The notes: generated from the sequence alone by a model not told the origin. 35,901 bases of DNA from Pseudomonas sp. GM80 (GCF_000282515.1 NZ_AKJD01000100.1:1-35901), one strand, 5' to 3'; positions 1 to 8,045 are shown, counted from the stretch's first letter. Made by a program: numbers and translations.

Positions 1-937
1 GACCAAGTTCCAGCAACGGCTCGGCGCCGAGGGCTTCGAGCACATGCCGATGCCCCGGCTCGGCGCCACGATGACCGAACAACAGCCACTCGCGGCACGC
101 CGGATTCAAACGCACCGCGACCAGCGCCGCGACCGTGCAGATGAAGCCGTCGACGAGCACCGCCACGCCTTCCTGCGCACAGGCCAGATAAGCACCGACC
201 AGCGCGGCAATTTCGAAACCACCGAGGTTGAACAGCGTCTGCAACGCATCACCGCGCTGCGCCGCATGCAGCGCCAGGGCACGCTCGATCACTTGCGCTT
301 TGTGGCTGACGCCTTCAGCGTTCAAACCTGTCCCCGGGCCGGTCAGGTGTGTCACCGGGCAATCGAGTAGCGCGCACGCCAGCGCACTGGCTGCGGTGGT
401 GTTGCCAATGCCCATTTCGCCGCCGATGAACAACTGCGCACCCGCCGCTTTGGCGCGCAACACGCTGTCACGACCGGCTTGCAACGCCAGTTCGCCCTGG
501 GCTTGGGTCATCGCCGCGCCGTCGACGAAATTCGCAGTGCCGGGACCGATGTTCAAGTGACGTACGCCTGGCAGGTTCAGCGTCGGCGTCACGGTGCCCA
601 GATCGACCACTTCCAGTTGCGCGCCAAGTTGCCGCGCGAGCACGCTGATCGCCGCGCCACCGCTGACGAAATTGAGCAGCATCTGCCCGGTAACTTCCTG
701 CGGGAACGCCGAAACGCCTTCAGCGACCACGCCGTGATCACCGGCAAAAATCGCGATCCAGACCTGTTCCAGCGTCGGCTTGACCAGACCTTGCAGCCCG
801 GCCAGTTGCACCGCCACCGATTCCAGGCGACCGAGCGAACCGGCCGGTTTGGTCAGTTGCTGCTGGCGCGCTGCCGCTTGTGCAAGCACGTCGGCATTCA
901 GCGGTTGGCACGGGTTCAGCCACCAGGTTTGAGTCAT
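1..937 (-). CDS. cobT: Nicotinate-nucleotide--dimethylbenzimidazole phosphoribosyltransferase, cut by the left edge
   Basis: CobT transfers phosphoribose from nicotinate mononucleotide to 5,6-dimethylbenzimidazole, giving alpha-ribazole phosphate for the lower ligand of cobalamin. The reading frame starts MTQTWWLNPC and stays open for 312 codons to the edge of the window; the family is about 350 residues, so roughly the last 40 are missing. Family stretches visible include KPAGSLGRLE near residue 36, FAGDHGV near 70, the GGEMGIGNTT loop in the middle and FGHRGAEPGH near the end. In the family the catalytic glutamate lies just after the point where the window stops, so it cannot be checked here. 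The ATG overlaps the stop of cobU by four bases (ATGA), which implies translational coupling. Identification is firm. Confidence 0.96.
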   Translation of the reverse strand, partial: MTQTWWLNPCQPLNADVLAQAAARQQQLTKPAGSLGRLESVAVQLAGLQGLVKPTLEQVWIAIFAGDHGVVAEGVSAFPQEVTGQMLLNFVSGGAAISVLARQLGAQLEVVDLGTVTPTLNLPGVRHLNIGPGTANFVDGAAMTQAQGELALQAGRDSVLRAKAAGAQLFIGGEMGIGNTTAASALACALLDCPVTHLTGPGTGLNAEGVSHKAQVIERALALHAAQRGDALQTLFNLGGFEIAALVGAYLACAQEGVAVLVDGFICTVAALVAVRLNPACREWLLFGHRGAEPGHRHVLEALGAEPLLELG

Positions 938-1455
938 AACGCAGGTCCTTTCAGAGTCAGGGGCAGGCCGGCGACGGTCAGCACGACACGCTGACAGCGC
1001 TCAGCCAGAGCTTGATGCAGCCAACCGGCTTCATCGACGTAGCGGCGAGTCAATTCGCCCAGCGGCACGACACCCATTCCGGTCTCGTTGCTGACAAAAA
1101 TGATTTCCCCCGGCAACGAAGCCAGGCAGTCCAGCAAAGCTTCGCGCTCGGCGATGAGGCGTTCGGCGTCGTCGAGCATCAGCAAATTGGTCAGCCACAG
1201 CGTCAGGCAATCGACCAGCAGGCAACGCTCGGCGCCGGCCGACTCACGCAGGACGCGAGCCAGTTCGAGGGGTTCTTCGATCAGTGCCCACTCGGCTGGA
1301 CGACGGGCGCGATGATGGGCGACGCGCTCGCTCATCTCGCCATCGAGCGGTTGGCTGGTGGCGATGTAAGTAACGGCAAGATTGCTGTCGCTGGCGAGTT
1401 TTTCTGCCAGGCGGCTTTTGCCGGAGCGGGCGCCGCCGAGGATCAGTTGGAGCAT
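934..1455 (-). CDS. cobU: Adenosylcobinamide kinase / adenosylcobinamide-phosphate guanylyltransferase
   Basis: This bifunctional enzyme (CobU, called CobP in Pseudomonas denitrificans) phosphorylates adenosylcobinamide and then adds GMP to give AdoCbi-GDP. The 173-residue protein starts MLQLILGGARSGKS, a P-loop at residues 7-14, followed by the VTYIATSQP strand and a VAHHRARRP segment where the family carries its guanylylated histidine. The frame is open 19 codons further upstream, but that extension reads through the REPIN and lacks family sequence. The ATG at 1455 has an AGGA upstream and places the P-loop at the N-terminus as in the family. It overlaps cobT by four bases and lies 122 bases downstream of cobQ. 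Confidence 0.96.
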   Translation of the reverse strand: MLQLILGGARSGKSRLAEKLASDSNLAVTYIATSQPLDGEMSERVAHHRARRPAEWALIEEPLELARVLRESAGAERCLLVDCLTLWLTNLLMLDDAERLIAEREALLDCLASLPGEIIFVSNETGMGVVPLGELTRRYVDEAGWLHQALAERCQRVVLTVAGLPLTLKGPAL

Positions 1456-1495
1456 GGGGACATCCTGAAAATTATGGGTTGAGACGACTGGCGCT

Positions 1496-1559
1496 ATCGC
1501 GAGCAGGCTCACTCCTACAAGGGAACGCGGTCAACTGTAGGAGTGAGCCTGCTCGCGAT
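1496..1559. repeat. REPIN (inverted REP pair, family A) between cobQ and cobU
   Basis: Two 24-base arms, 1496-1519 and 1536-1559, are exact reverse complements of each other (core GTAGGAGTGAGCCTGCTCGC) with a 16-base loop. The same arm recurs at 10034-10123 and 29194-29283. The form matches the REPIN elements of fluorescens-group pseudomonads, which are moved by RAYT transposases encoded elsewhere. It breaks an otherwise overlapping gene run, so the hairpin would lie within the cob operon transcript. Confidence 0.9.
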
Positions 1560-1577
1560 GAGGCCATTGAACCCACC

Positions 1578-3029
1578 TCAAATCCCACAGAGCTGACGCA
1601 ACAGATCGGTATCCAGATGCTTCTCCACCAGATCCGCCAAGCGCTCGATATCGCGCTCGCGCAACCCGTGGTAATCCACATCCTGCACATCGTTCAACCC
1701 GGCCCAACGCAACAACGCCGCACTCGCCGCCGGTGACTCGAACAAGCCATGCAGATACGTGCCGAATACCTGCCCATCAACACTCTGTGCACCGTCGCAA
1801 CGACCATCATCCAGATGCACCGCCGCATTCTCCAGCGCCGCCCCGGTCGTCACGCCAGCATGAATTTCGTAACCACTGACCTCGGCATTTTCAAGCGCCA
1901 AACGCCCACGCACATTGCGCAATTGCTTGTCGGCCTCAAGCGTCGTTTGAAACGCCAGCAAAGCCAAACCGGCACTCGAACCGGGCGCGCCTTCAAGACC
2001 GAGCGGATCATGCACCTGCTCACCGAGCATCTGCAGACCACCACAAATCCCAAGCACTTTGCCGCCGTAGCGCAAATGCCGATTGATCGCTGTGTCCCAA
2101 CCATTGGCGCGCAAATAGGCGAGATCGCTGCGCACGCTTTTCGAGCCCGGCAGAATGATCAGATCGGCAGCCGGAATCGCCTGCCCCGGCCCGACAAATT
2201 GCAGGTCGACCTGCGGATGCAGACGCAGCGGATCAAAATCGGTGTGGTTGCTGATGCGCGGCAGCACCGGCACCACCACTTTCAGCACTTGTTCGGCCTT
2301 GTCGGTCTGGCGCTGATCGATGCCGTCCTCGGCTTCCAGATGCAGATCCATCACGTACGGCAGCACGCCCACCACCGGTTTACCGGTGCGCTGTTCCAAC
2401 CAATCAAGGCCCGGTTGCAGCAAGGCAATGTCGCCGCGAAAACGGTTGATGATGAAGCCTTTGACTCGCGCCTGTTCACTCGGCGAGAGCAGCTCCAGCG
2501 TGCCGACCAGATGAGCGAAAACCCCGCCGCGATTGATGTCGGCAATCAGCAGCACCGGGCAATCCACCGCTTCGGCAAAGCCCATGTTGGCGATGTCGCC
2601 AGCGCGCAGATTGATCTCGGCCGGCGAGCCTGCGCCCTCGACCATCACCAGTGGATACGCAGCACTGAGCCGCTCGTGAGAAACCAGAACAGCTTTCATC
2701 GCGATGGCTTTGTAGTCGTGATAGGCCACGGCATTCATCGACGTCACCGCGCGACCGTGAATGATCACTTGGGCGCCGGTGTCGCTGTTCGGCTTGAGCA
2801 GCACCGGATTCATGTCGGTGTGCGGTTCGAGGAACGCCGCTTGCGCCTGCACCGCTTGCGCACGACCGATCTCGCCGCCGTCTGCCGTTACCGCGCTGTT
2901 GAGCGCCATGTTCTGCGGCTTGAACGGCACCACCGCGACGCCCTGACGGGTTGCCCAGCGGCACAGTGCGGTCACCAGCGTGCTTTTACCGGCGTCGGAA
3001 GTGGTGCCCTGCACCATCAAGGTGGTCAT
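1578..3029 (-). CDS. cobQ: Cobyric acid synthase (glutamine-hydrolysing)
   Basis: CobQ amidates four peripheral carboxylates of adenosylcobyrinic acid a,c-diamide using glutamine and ATP, giving adenosylcobyric acid. The protein has 483 residues, the usual family length. The N-terminal half is a dethiobiotin-synthetase-like ATPase with the nucleotide loop QGTTSDAGKST (about 7-17) and PFKPQNMALNS. The C-terminal half is a class I glutamine amidotransferase with the nucleophile Cys329 in LGICGGLQMLG and His427 in GTYLHGLFE. The ATG at 3029 overlaps the stop of cobC by four bases. Downstream, the gene is separated from cobU by 122 bases containing a REPIN. Confidence 0.97.
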   Translation of the reverse strand: MTTLMVQGTTSDAGKSTLVTALCRWATRQGVAVVPFKPQNMALNSAVTADGGEIGRAQAVQAQAAFLEPHTDMNPVLLKPNSDTGAQVIIHGRAVTSMNAVAYHDYKAIAMKAVLVSHERLSAAYPLVMVEGAGSPAEINLRAGDIANMGFAEAVDCPVLLIADINRGGVFAHLVGTLELLSPSEQARVKGFIINRFRGDIALLQPGLDWLEQRTGKPVVGVLPYVMDLHLEAEDGIDQRQTDKAEQVLKVVVPVLPRISNHTDFDPLRLHPQVDLQFVGPGQAIPAADLIILPGSKSVRSDLAYLRANGWDTAINRHLRYGGKVLGICGGLQMLGEQVHDPLGLEGAPGSSAGLALLAFQTTLEADKQLRNVRGRLALENAEVSGYEIHAGVTTGAALENAAVHLDDGRCDGAQSVDGQVFGTYLHGLFESPAASAALLRWAGLNDVQDVDYHGLRERDIERLADLVEKHLDTDLLRQLCGI

Positions 3030-4018
3030 GGATTGTCCTTGGCGAAGGCGATTAACGCCTGTTCGAGTCGCGCTTCCTCGGCCGCATCAGCAGGCAGGCC
3101 GAAACGCAGGCTGCTGTTATGGGTGAAGATGCGCAGGAGGATGCCGCGTCGGGCCATGAATTCGTGCAGCGCTGGCGCCTTATCAGTGACCAGCCACTGA
3201 AACAACGCGCAGCCGCCCTGCGGTTTGAAGCCGTAGCGTTCAAGCAGTGCGGCCAGCCGTTCGCTCGCTTCTTCGCTGCGAATCCGCTGGCGTGTGTGGC
3301 CTTCAGTGTCTTGCAGACACGCTTGCCCGAGCACCCGCGTCGGCCCGCTGACCGCCCACGGCCCGACCTGCTCGGCGAGCAACTTGAGTAACTTGCGCTC
3401 GGCCAGTACAAAGCCCAGCCGCACCCCGGCCAAGCCAAAAAACTTGCCGAACGATCGCAGCACGATCAGCCCGACCTGATGCGCATGCGCCGCCAGGCTC
3501 AGGTGCGGCGTGTTGTCCATGAACGCCTCATCAACCACCAGCCAACCGCCGCGCTGCGCCAGTCGCGCATGCCAGTCGAGCAGCCGCGCCGGGGTCAGGC
3601 TCAGGCCGGTTGGGTTATTCGGATTGACCACCACCAGCACGTCGAGGCTGTCGAGGAAAAACTCGACTTCCTGTTCCAGCACTTCACGCACGATATAGCC
3701 ACTGCGGCGCCAAGCTTCGGCATGCTCGGCATAGCACGGCGACAACACGCCGACCTTGCCGGCGCGACGTAAACGCGGCAGCAACTGGATGGCCATCTGC
3801 GAACCGGCGACCGGCAGCACTTGCGTCGCGCCGTAGTAATCACACGCGGCCTGCTCCAGACCGTCATCGGTTTCCGGCAAGCGCGCCCAGGCACGCAGCG
3901 GGATTTCCGGGATCGGAAATGGCCACGGCGCGAGACCGCTGGACAGGTCGAGCCAGTCCGCCTCGGCGATGCCGTAATCGTGCGCCGCCTTACGCAGTCG
4001 GCCACCGTGCTCAAGCAT
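3026..4018 (-). CDS. cobC: Threonine-phosphate decarboxylase (aminotransferase fold)
   Basis: CobC (CobD in Salmonella naming) is a PLP enzyme of the aspartate aminotransferase fold. It decarboxylates L-threonine-O-3-phosphate to (R)-1-amino-2-propanol phosphate, which links the corrin ring to the nucleotide loop. The 330-residue protein shows VNPNNPTG (131-138), VVDEAFMD (161-168) and the PLP-binding Lys192 in RSFGKFFGLAGVRLGF. The N-terminus LEHGGRLRKAAHDYG is typical. The gene overlaps cobQ downstream by four bases and cobD/cbiB upstream by eight. This supports joint translation with CbiB, which uses the product. Confidence 0.95.
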   Translation of the reverse strand: MLEHGGRLRKAAHDYGIAEADWLDLSSGLAPWPFPIPEIPLRAWARLPETDDGLEQAACDYYGATQVLPVAGSQMAIQLLPRLRRAGKVGVLSPCYAEHAEAWRRSGYIVREVLEQEVEFFLDSLDVLVVVNPNNPTGLSLTPARLLDWHARLAQRGGWLVVDEAFMDNTPHLSLAAHAHQVGLIVLRSFGKFFGLAGVRLGFVLAERKLLKLLAEQVGPWAVSGPTRVLGQACLQDTEGHTRQRIRSEEASERLAALLERYGFKPQGGCALFQWLVTDKAPALHEFMARRGILLRIFTHNSSLRFGLPADAAEEARLEQALIAFAKDNP

Positions 4019-4919
4019 AGAATTCAGCCCCCACGCAGAGAATCAGCAGCCATAACCATACCCCGCGCTGGACCAATTGCCAGCCACGGTCGATGGAATC
4101 GGCATCGGCCGGAGCGCCTTCGCCAAGTTGCGGACGCTCATGCAGTTCGCCGTGGTAAATCGCCGGGCCACCCAATTCAACACCCAGGGCTCCTGCGCCA
4201 GACGCCATCACCGGGCCGGCGTTGGGGCTGTCCCACTTTGGCGCCTGCGTACGCCAGCACTTCAAGGCGAGTCGGGTTTTGCCCAGTAGCGCGTAGGTCA
4301 ACGCCACCAGACGCGCAGGAATGTAGTTGAGCACGTCGTCGATTTTCGCTGCGGCCCAGCCGAAACGCTCAAAGCGCTCGTTGCGATAACCCCACATCGC
4401 ATCGAGCGTGTTGCTCAAGCGATAGAGCACTACGCCCGGCGCACCGGCGACAACAAACCAGAACAGCGCGGCAAACACCGCATCACTGCCGTTTTCCAGC
4501 ACTGATTCGGTGGCGGCGCGGGCGACGGCGGTGCTGTCGAGTTCATCGGTCTGGCGACTGACCAGATAGCCGACTCGCTTGCGCGCTTCGTCCAGATCAT
4601 CCGCGCGCAACGCTGCGGCCACCGGGGCGACATGCTCGCCGAGGCTGCGCATGCCGAGGGCGCAATACAACGCGAGAATTTCGACCACCCAACCCACGTA
4701 CGGCGCCCATGATAAGGCCGTGGCAAGCAACGTCAGCGGCAGCACCGCGATCACCCACGCGGTGACGCCATGGCTGCGCCAGCCACGACCACCGCCGTTG
4801 AAACGTTGCTCGATGCGCCCGGCAAAATTGCCGAACGCCACCAGCGGATGAAAGCGTTTCGGTTCACCGAGCAGCGCATCCAGCGCCACTGCGGCGACAC
4901 TCAACAACGCCACACTCAT
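4011..4919 (-). CDS. cobD: Adenosylcobinamide-phosphate synthase, membrane protein
   Basis: CobD (CbiB) is an integral membrane protein that condenses adenosylcobyric acid with aminopropanol phosphate to give adenosylcobinamide phosphate. The 302-residue protein begins MSVALLSVAAVALDALLGEP, with the DALLGEPxxxHPLVAFG signature seen across the family. It has several hydrophobic segments, among them about residues 50-85, 150-170 and the C-terminal WLWLLILCVG. The segment YRLSNTLDAMWGYRNERF is also family-typical. A longer frame starts at 4934, but the ATG at 4919 overlaps the bluB stop in the ATGA style of this operon and gives the usual N-terminus. The gene symbol varies: cobD in the aerobic pathway, cbiB in enterobacteria. 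Confidence 0.95.
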   Translation of the reverse strand: MSVALLSVAAVALDALLGEPKRFHPLVAFGNFAGRIEQRFNGGGRGWRSHGVTAWVIAVLPLTLLATALSWAPYVGWVVEILALYCALGMRSLGEHVAPVAAALRADDLDEARKRVGYLVSRQTDELDSTAVARAATESVLENGSDAVFAALFWFVVAGAPGVVLYRLSNTLDAMWGYRNERFERFGWAAAKIDDVLNYIPARLVALTYALLGKTRLALKCWRTQAPKWDSPNAGPVMASGAGALGVELGGPAIYHGELHERPQLGEGAPADADSIDRGWQLVQRGVWLWLLILCVGAEFYA

Positions 4920-5566
4920 TGACTCACTCCCCAATAATTTTCATACAGCAACTCATTGAGCGGCCGCGCCTGCGCCCACCCTTCGAGTACCAGCATCGGC
5001 GCAGGATAGAATTCCTTGACCGGGCCCAGGCACAAAACAGCCAGGGGTTTGGCGCCTGCCGGCAATTTCAGCAGATCGGCGAGTGCCTGTGGCTCGAACA
5101 GCGAGACCCAGCCCATGCCCAAGCCTTCGGCGCGCGAGGCCAGCCAGAGGTTTTGAATCGCGCAGGACAACGAGGCCATGTCCATTTCCGGCAGCGTGCG
5201 GCGCCCGAAAATGTGCTTGTCGCGATCATCCATCAGCGCGGCGACCAGCACTTCAGCGCAGTCGTTGATGCCTTCGACCTTGAGTTTCATGAACTCGTCA
5301 CTGCGCTCGCCGAGGGCTTCAGCGGTGCGGATGCGCTCTTCTTCGACGAGATTCTGGATCTGGCCGCGTAACGTTCGGTCGCTGATGCGAATGAAGCGCC
5401 AGGGCTGCATCAGGCCGACGCTTGGGGCCTGATGCGCGGCCTCCAGAAGTCGGCGCAGCAACTCGGGCTCAACCGCCCCACCGATGAAGTGGCGCATGTC
5501 GCGGCGTTCGGCGATGGCTTTATAGACCGCCTGGCGCTCGGCTTCGGAGAATGCGTTGTCGGTCAT
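4916..5566 (-). CDS. bluB: 5,6-dimethylbenzimidazole synthase (flavin destructase)
   Basis: BluB breaks down reduced FMN with oxygen to form 5,6-dimethylbenzimidazole, the base that CobT activates. The 216-residue protein is a nitroreductase-fold flavoprotein. It shows ERRDMRHF near residue 20, HQAPSVGLMQPWRF near 50 and LWLASRAEGLGMGWVSLFEP near 140; these are BluB-type positions. Its place between cobB and cobD, overlapping both by four bases, shows that lower-ligand synthesis is made together with corrin processing. The dependence on oxygen fits an aerobic pathway. Confidence 0.95.
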   Translation of the reverse strand: MTDNAFSEAERQAVYKAIAERRDMRHFIGGAVEPELLRRLLEAAHQAPSVGLMQPWRFIRISDRTLRGQIQNLVEEERIRTAEALGERSDEFMKLKVEGINDCAEVLVAALMDDRDKHIFGRRTLPEMDMASLSCAIQNLWLASRAEGLGMGWVSLFEPQALADLLKLPAGAKPLAVLCLGPVKEFYPAPMLVLEGWAQARPLNELLYENYWGVSQ

Positions 5567-6963
5567 GGCCCCATCGCTGGCAAGCCAGCTCCCACAAGGG
5601 ATTGCATTTCTTCAGGAAGCTCACCGTCCACTGTGGGAGCTGGCTTGCCAGCGATGGCGGCCTGGAGGCCAGGCGCAAACAGTGCAGCGACAGCCGCAGG
5701 ATTCGACGGAAAATAGAAGTGCACATAAGAAGCCGTCATCCGCCCATCCCGATAAACCGCCTCGGCGCCGCGCCCACCATTCGGGCTCAGCCCTCGAGCA
5801 ATCGGCGTCAGCTCGGTGGTGGTCAGCGAATGATGATAAGTGTGCCCACGCAACGAACCTTCCGGCAGATCCACCGCCTGCAACGCCAACGCCGCCAGAC
5901 GCTTCTGCATCACCGCGTCGCCCTTGAGCAGCCCAACCAGCTCAGCGCGAGTGCCTTCAACATCCGTCAACGAATCGAGCAAATACAGCATCCCGCCACA
6001 CTCAGCGAGCAACGGTTTGCCCGCCGCATGGTGCGCACGGATCGCCGCAACCATCGAGGTGTTCTGCGACAACGCAACATGGTGCAATTCCGGATAACCG
6101 CCTGGCAGGTACAGACTGTCCGCCTCCGGCAATTGCGTATCGCGAATCGGCGAGAAGAAACTCAGCTCGGCGCCCATCGCGCGCAACAGATCGAGACTCG
6201 CGCCATAGGTGAAGGCAAACGCCTCATCACGTGCAACGGCAATGCGCACATTCTTCAGCAGCGGCTCAACAGCGACGACGTCCGGCGCGGCAAATTCCAC
6301 GGCCGGTGGCAGCGCTACCTCGCAGCTGCTGGCCAGTGCATCGGCAGCGGCGTCGAGACGCACATCGAGGTCATTCAGTTCGCTGGCCTGGACCAGCCCC
6401 AGATGCCGACTCGGCAATTCAATGCCGGTCTCGCGGGACAATGCGCCGTACCAACGCAGACCTTCGGTAAGGCTGCCTTCCAGCAATTGCGCATGACGCA
6501 ACGTGCCAACCCGGTTGGCCAAAACCCCGGCAAATGGCAGATCCGGCTGATACTTGGCCAGTCCCAGCGCCAGTGCACCAAAGGTCTGCGCCATCGCCGT
6601 GCCGTCGATCACCCCGAGCACCGGCACACCAAAATGCCGCGCCAGATCCGCGCTCGAGGGCGTACCGTCAAACAGGCCCATCACGCCTTCGATCAGAATC
6701 AGATCCGCCTCGGCAGCGGCTTCCCACAACAGCCGACGACTCTCCTGCTCGCCGACCATCCACATGTCCAGTTGATACACCGGCGCACCGCTGGCACGCT
6801 CGAGAATCATCGGATCAAGGAAGTCCGGGCCGCATTTGAACACGCGCACTTTGCGCCCCTGATTGCGATGCAAACGGGCGAGCGCAGCGGTGACGGTGGT
6901 CTTGCCCTGACCGGAAGCCGGCGCGGCGATGAGTACCGCCGGGCAGTGACGTGGCTGATTCAA
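5563..6963 (-). CDS. cobB: Cobyrinic / hydrogenobyrinic acid a,c-diamide synthase with a REPIN-encoded tail
   Basis: CobB amidates the a and c carboxylates of the corrin ring using glutamine and ATP. The 466-residue protein has an N-terminal P-loop (ASGQGKTT, 15-22), VFKCGPDFLDP (41-51), EGVMGLFDG (92-100), the glutamine amidotransferase nucleophile Cys322 in LLAECGGMLYLL, and SYVHFYFPSNP with His415. Homologues usually end shortly after this motif. Here about 35 more residues follow, and most are the translation of a REPIN (5571-5657). The start is TTG: the sequence TTGA overlaps the cobO stop by four bases, and no ATG gives the expected N-terminus. The stop overlaps bluB by four bases in spite of the insertion. 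Confidence 0.94.
   Translation of the reverse strand: MNQPRHCPAVLIAAPASGQGKTTVTAALARLHRNQGRKVRVFKCGPDFLDPMILERASGAPVYQLDMWMVGEQESRRLLWEAAAEADLILIEGVMGLFDGTPSSADLARHFGVPVLGVIDGTAMAQTFGALALGLAKYQPDLPFAGVLANRVGTLRHAQLLEGSLTEGLRWYGALSRETGIELPSRHLGLVQASELNDLDVRLDAAADALASSCEVALPPAVEFAAPDVVAVEPLLKNVRIAVARDEAFAFTYGASLDLLRAMGAELSFFSPIRDTQLPEADSLYLPGGYPELHHVALSQNTSMVAAIRAHHAAGKPLLAECGGMLYLLDSLTDVEGTRAELVGLLKGDAVMQKRLAALALQAVDLPEGSLRGHTYHHSLTTTELTPIARGLSPNGGRGAEAVYRDGRMTASYVHFYFPSNPAAVAALFAPGLQAAIAGKPAPTVDGELPEEMQSLVGAGLPAMGP
5571..5657. repeat. REPIN (family B) inside the 3' end of cobB
   Basis: Arms at 5571-5596 and 5632-5657 are exact reverse complements (core GTGGGAGCTGGCTTGCCAGC), with a 35-base spacer. 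The same arms flank the element at 22095-22186. The whole element is read in frame as the C-terminus of CobB: one arm gives AIAGKPAPT and the other VGAGLPAMGP, before the stop that overlaps bluB. It is therefore both a repeat and coding sequence. Confidence 0.9.
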
Positions 6964-7571
6964 AGTTCGACACCTTTCTGCGCTTTGATGCCGGCCTGGA
7001 AGGCGTGTTTGAGCATGCCCATTTCGGTGACCGTGTCGCCCATCTCGATCATTTCCGGCTTGGCCGCGCGACCGGTGACGATCACGTGCTGCATCGGCGG
7101 ACGCGCCTGCAGATCGCTGAGCACCTGATCGAGATCGAGGTAGCCGTGTTTGAGGGCGATGTTCAGTTCATCGAGCACCACCAGGCCGATCGACGGATCA
7201 CGCAGCAGCTCACGGGAAACCGCCCATGCCGCTTCGGCTGCAGCGATGTCGCGCTGGCGATCCTGGGTTTCCCAGGTGAAGCCCTCGCCCATGACATGGA
7301 AGCGCACTTGCTCGGGGAAGCGGCGGAAGAACAACTCTTCGCCGGTGCTGTTACGCCCCTTGATGAACTGCACCACGCCGCACTGCATGCCGTGCCCCAT
7401 GGCGCGGGCGAGCATGCCGAACGCCGAGCTGCTCTTGCCTTTGCCATTGCCGGTCAGCACCAGCACCAGGCCGCACTCGTCGGGCGAGTTGGCGATGCGT
7501 TCGTCGATCACGGCTTTTTTGCGCTGCATACGCGCCAGATGGCGTTCGTCGCGCTCGGGGGAATCAGTCAT
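6960..7571 (-). CDS. cobO: Cob(I)yrinic acid a,c-diamide adenosyltransferase (corrinoid adenosyltransferase)
   Basis: CobO (CobA/BtuR family) transfers the 5'-deoxyadenosyl group of ATP to cob(I)alt corrinoids, forming the Co-C bond. The 203-residue protein has the P-loop GNGKGKSS at 41-48, FIKGRNSTGEE near 70, LVVLDELNIALKHGYL near 130 and TGRAAKPEMIEMGDTVTEM near 165, all family-typical. The frame is open for another 39 codons upstream, but those run into the riboswitch. MTDSPERDERH at 7571 has GGAG at a suitable distance and is the family start. It is the first gene of the operon, about 95 bases downstream of the cobalamin aptamer. Confidence 0.96.
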   Translation of the reverse strand: MTDSPERDERHLARMQRKKAVIDERIANSPDECGLVLVLTGNGKGKSSSAFGMLARAMGHGMQCGVVQFIKGRNSTGEELFFRRFPEQVRFHVMGEGFTWETQDRQRDIAAAEAAWAVSRELLRDPSIGLVVLDELNIALKHGYLDLDQVLSDLQARPPMQHVIVTGRAAKPEMIEMGDTVTEMGMLKHAFQAGIKAQKGVEL

Positions 7572-7625
7572 GGGGGAGCTCTCCGTTGGGGCTGGATAAC
7601 GGCGGGCAGGCACAAGAATAGACGG

Positions 7626-7656
7626 CAAAAAGCCTGGCATCGCCCACCGTGATGCC
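7626..7656 (-). terminator. Terminator-like hairpin of the cobalamin riboswitch expression platform
   Basis: On the minus strand GGCATC and GATGCC (7636-7656) can pair around a 9-base loop and are followed by AGGCTTTTTGCC. The hairpin lies after the aptamer and before cobO, where an expression platform is expected. The stem is only six base pairs and the T run is short, so control at translation is also possible. Confidence 0.5.
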
Positions 7657-7664
7657 GCTGGATG

Positions 7665-7870
7665 GATCAGGCCGGTCTCCGGGCTCATGAGCGGCGTTGG
7701 CCTGGCTGCGCGCCTTCCCGCTTCTGTCGAGGCAGTGGCTCAAGGCGCAGCTTTTACTCATTTACCGTTGCGGGGGCAGCGCCGGGATCGTGATTGTTCT
7801 TCACCTGAAGACAACCCTCACCGGCTTCCCTGTTTCACTCTGTCGACGTGGGTCACAGAGCACCTGAAAC
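7665..7870 (-). promoter_or_regulatory. Cobalamin (adenosylcobalamin) riboswitch
   Basis: Read on the minus strand, the conserved blocks of a cobalamin aptamer come in order. First is a 5' stem with GTTTCAGGTGC (7860-7870), then GAAACAGGGAAGCCGGT (7820-7836). The B12 box GCTGCCCCCGCAACGG follows (7765-7780), and the 3' block GAGCCCGGAGACCGGCCTG closes it (7668-7686). It lies directly upstream of cobO and downstream of a promoter. High adenosylcobalamin is expected to lower expression of the whole operon. Confidence 0.95.
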
Positions 7871-7879
7871 AAGCCGCGA

Positions 7880-7908
7880 AGGTTAGAGGGTTGGGGGTGG
7901 AGCGTCAA
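7880..7908 (-). promoter_or_regulatory. Sigma70-type promoter of the cob operon
   Basis: On the minus strand TTGACG (7903-7908) and TAACCT (7880-7885) are separated by exactly 17 bases. Transcription would begin near 7873, just before the first conserved block of the riboswitch, which supports the assignment. Confidence 0.65.
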
Positions 7909-7965
7909 TTAAAGAGGCGGCCATCGGGCGAATAACTGCCGTCGATCAATTATCTGGCGCCAATC

Positions 7966-7994
7966 TTGTGCCACACTGATACAAATGATATCAA
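7966..7994 (+). promoter_or_regulatory. Possible sigma70 promoter for the gene at 8046
   Basis: TTGTGC (7966-7971) and TATCAA (7989-7994) are 17 bases apart, about 50 bases upstream of the likely ATG. Both boxes are imperfect. The 474-base interval 7572-8045 holds this site plus the cob promoter, riboswitch and hairpin; I see no further gene in it. Confidence 0.3.
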
Positions 7995-8045
7995 AGAGCC
8001 ATGCTTTTCCCGAAAAAGCCCATCACAAGAATAAGGATGATGACG

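Noticed and set aside
1456..1559. Possible CRISPR-like repeats, given identical 24-base arms.
   Set aside because: Each site has only two inverted arms, no direct repeat array with regular spacers and no cas genes.
1749..3200. A 483-codon plus-strand reading frame opposite cobQ.
   Set aside because: It mirrors the cobQ frame, is rich in His, Arg and Gln as antisense frames of GC-rich genes are, has no recognisable domain and would conflict with a certain gene.
5551..7128. A 525-codon plus-strand frame opposite cobB and part of cobO.
   Set aside because: Antisense shadow crossing two firm genes and a REPIN; no domain or ribosome binding site supports it.
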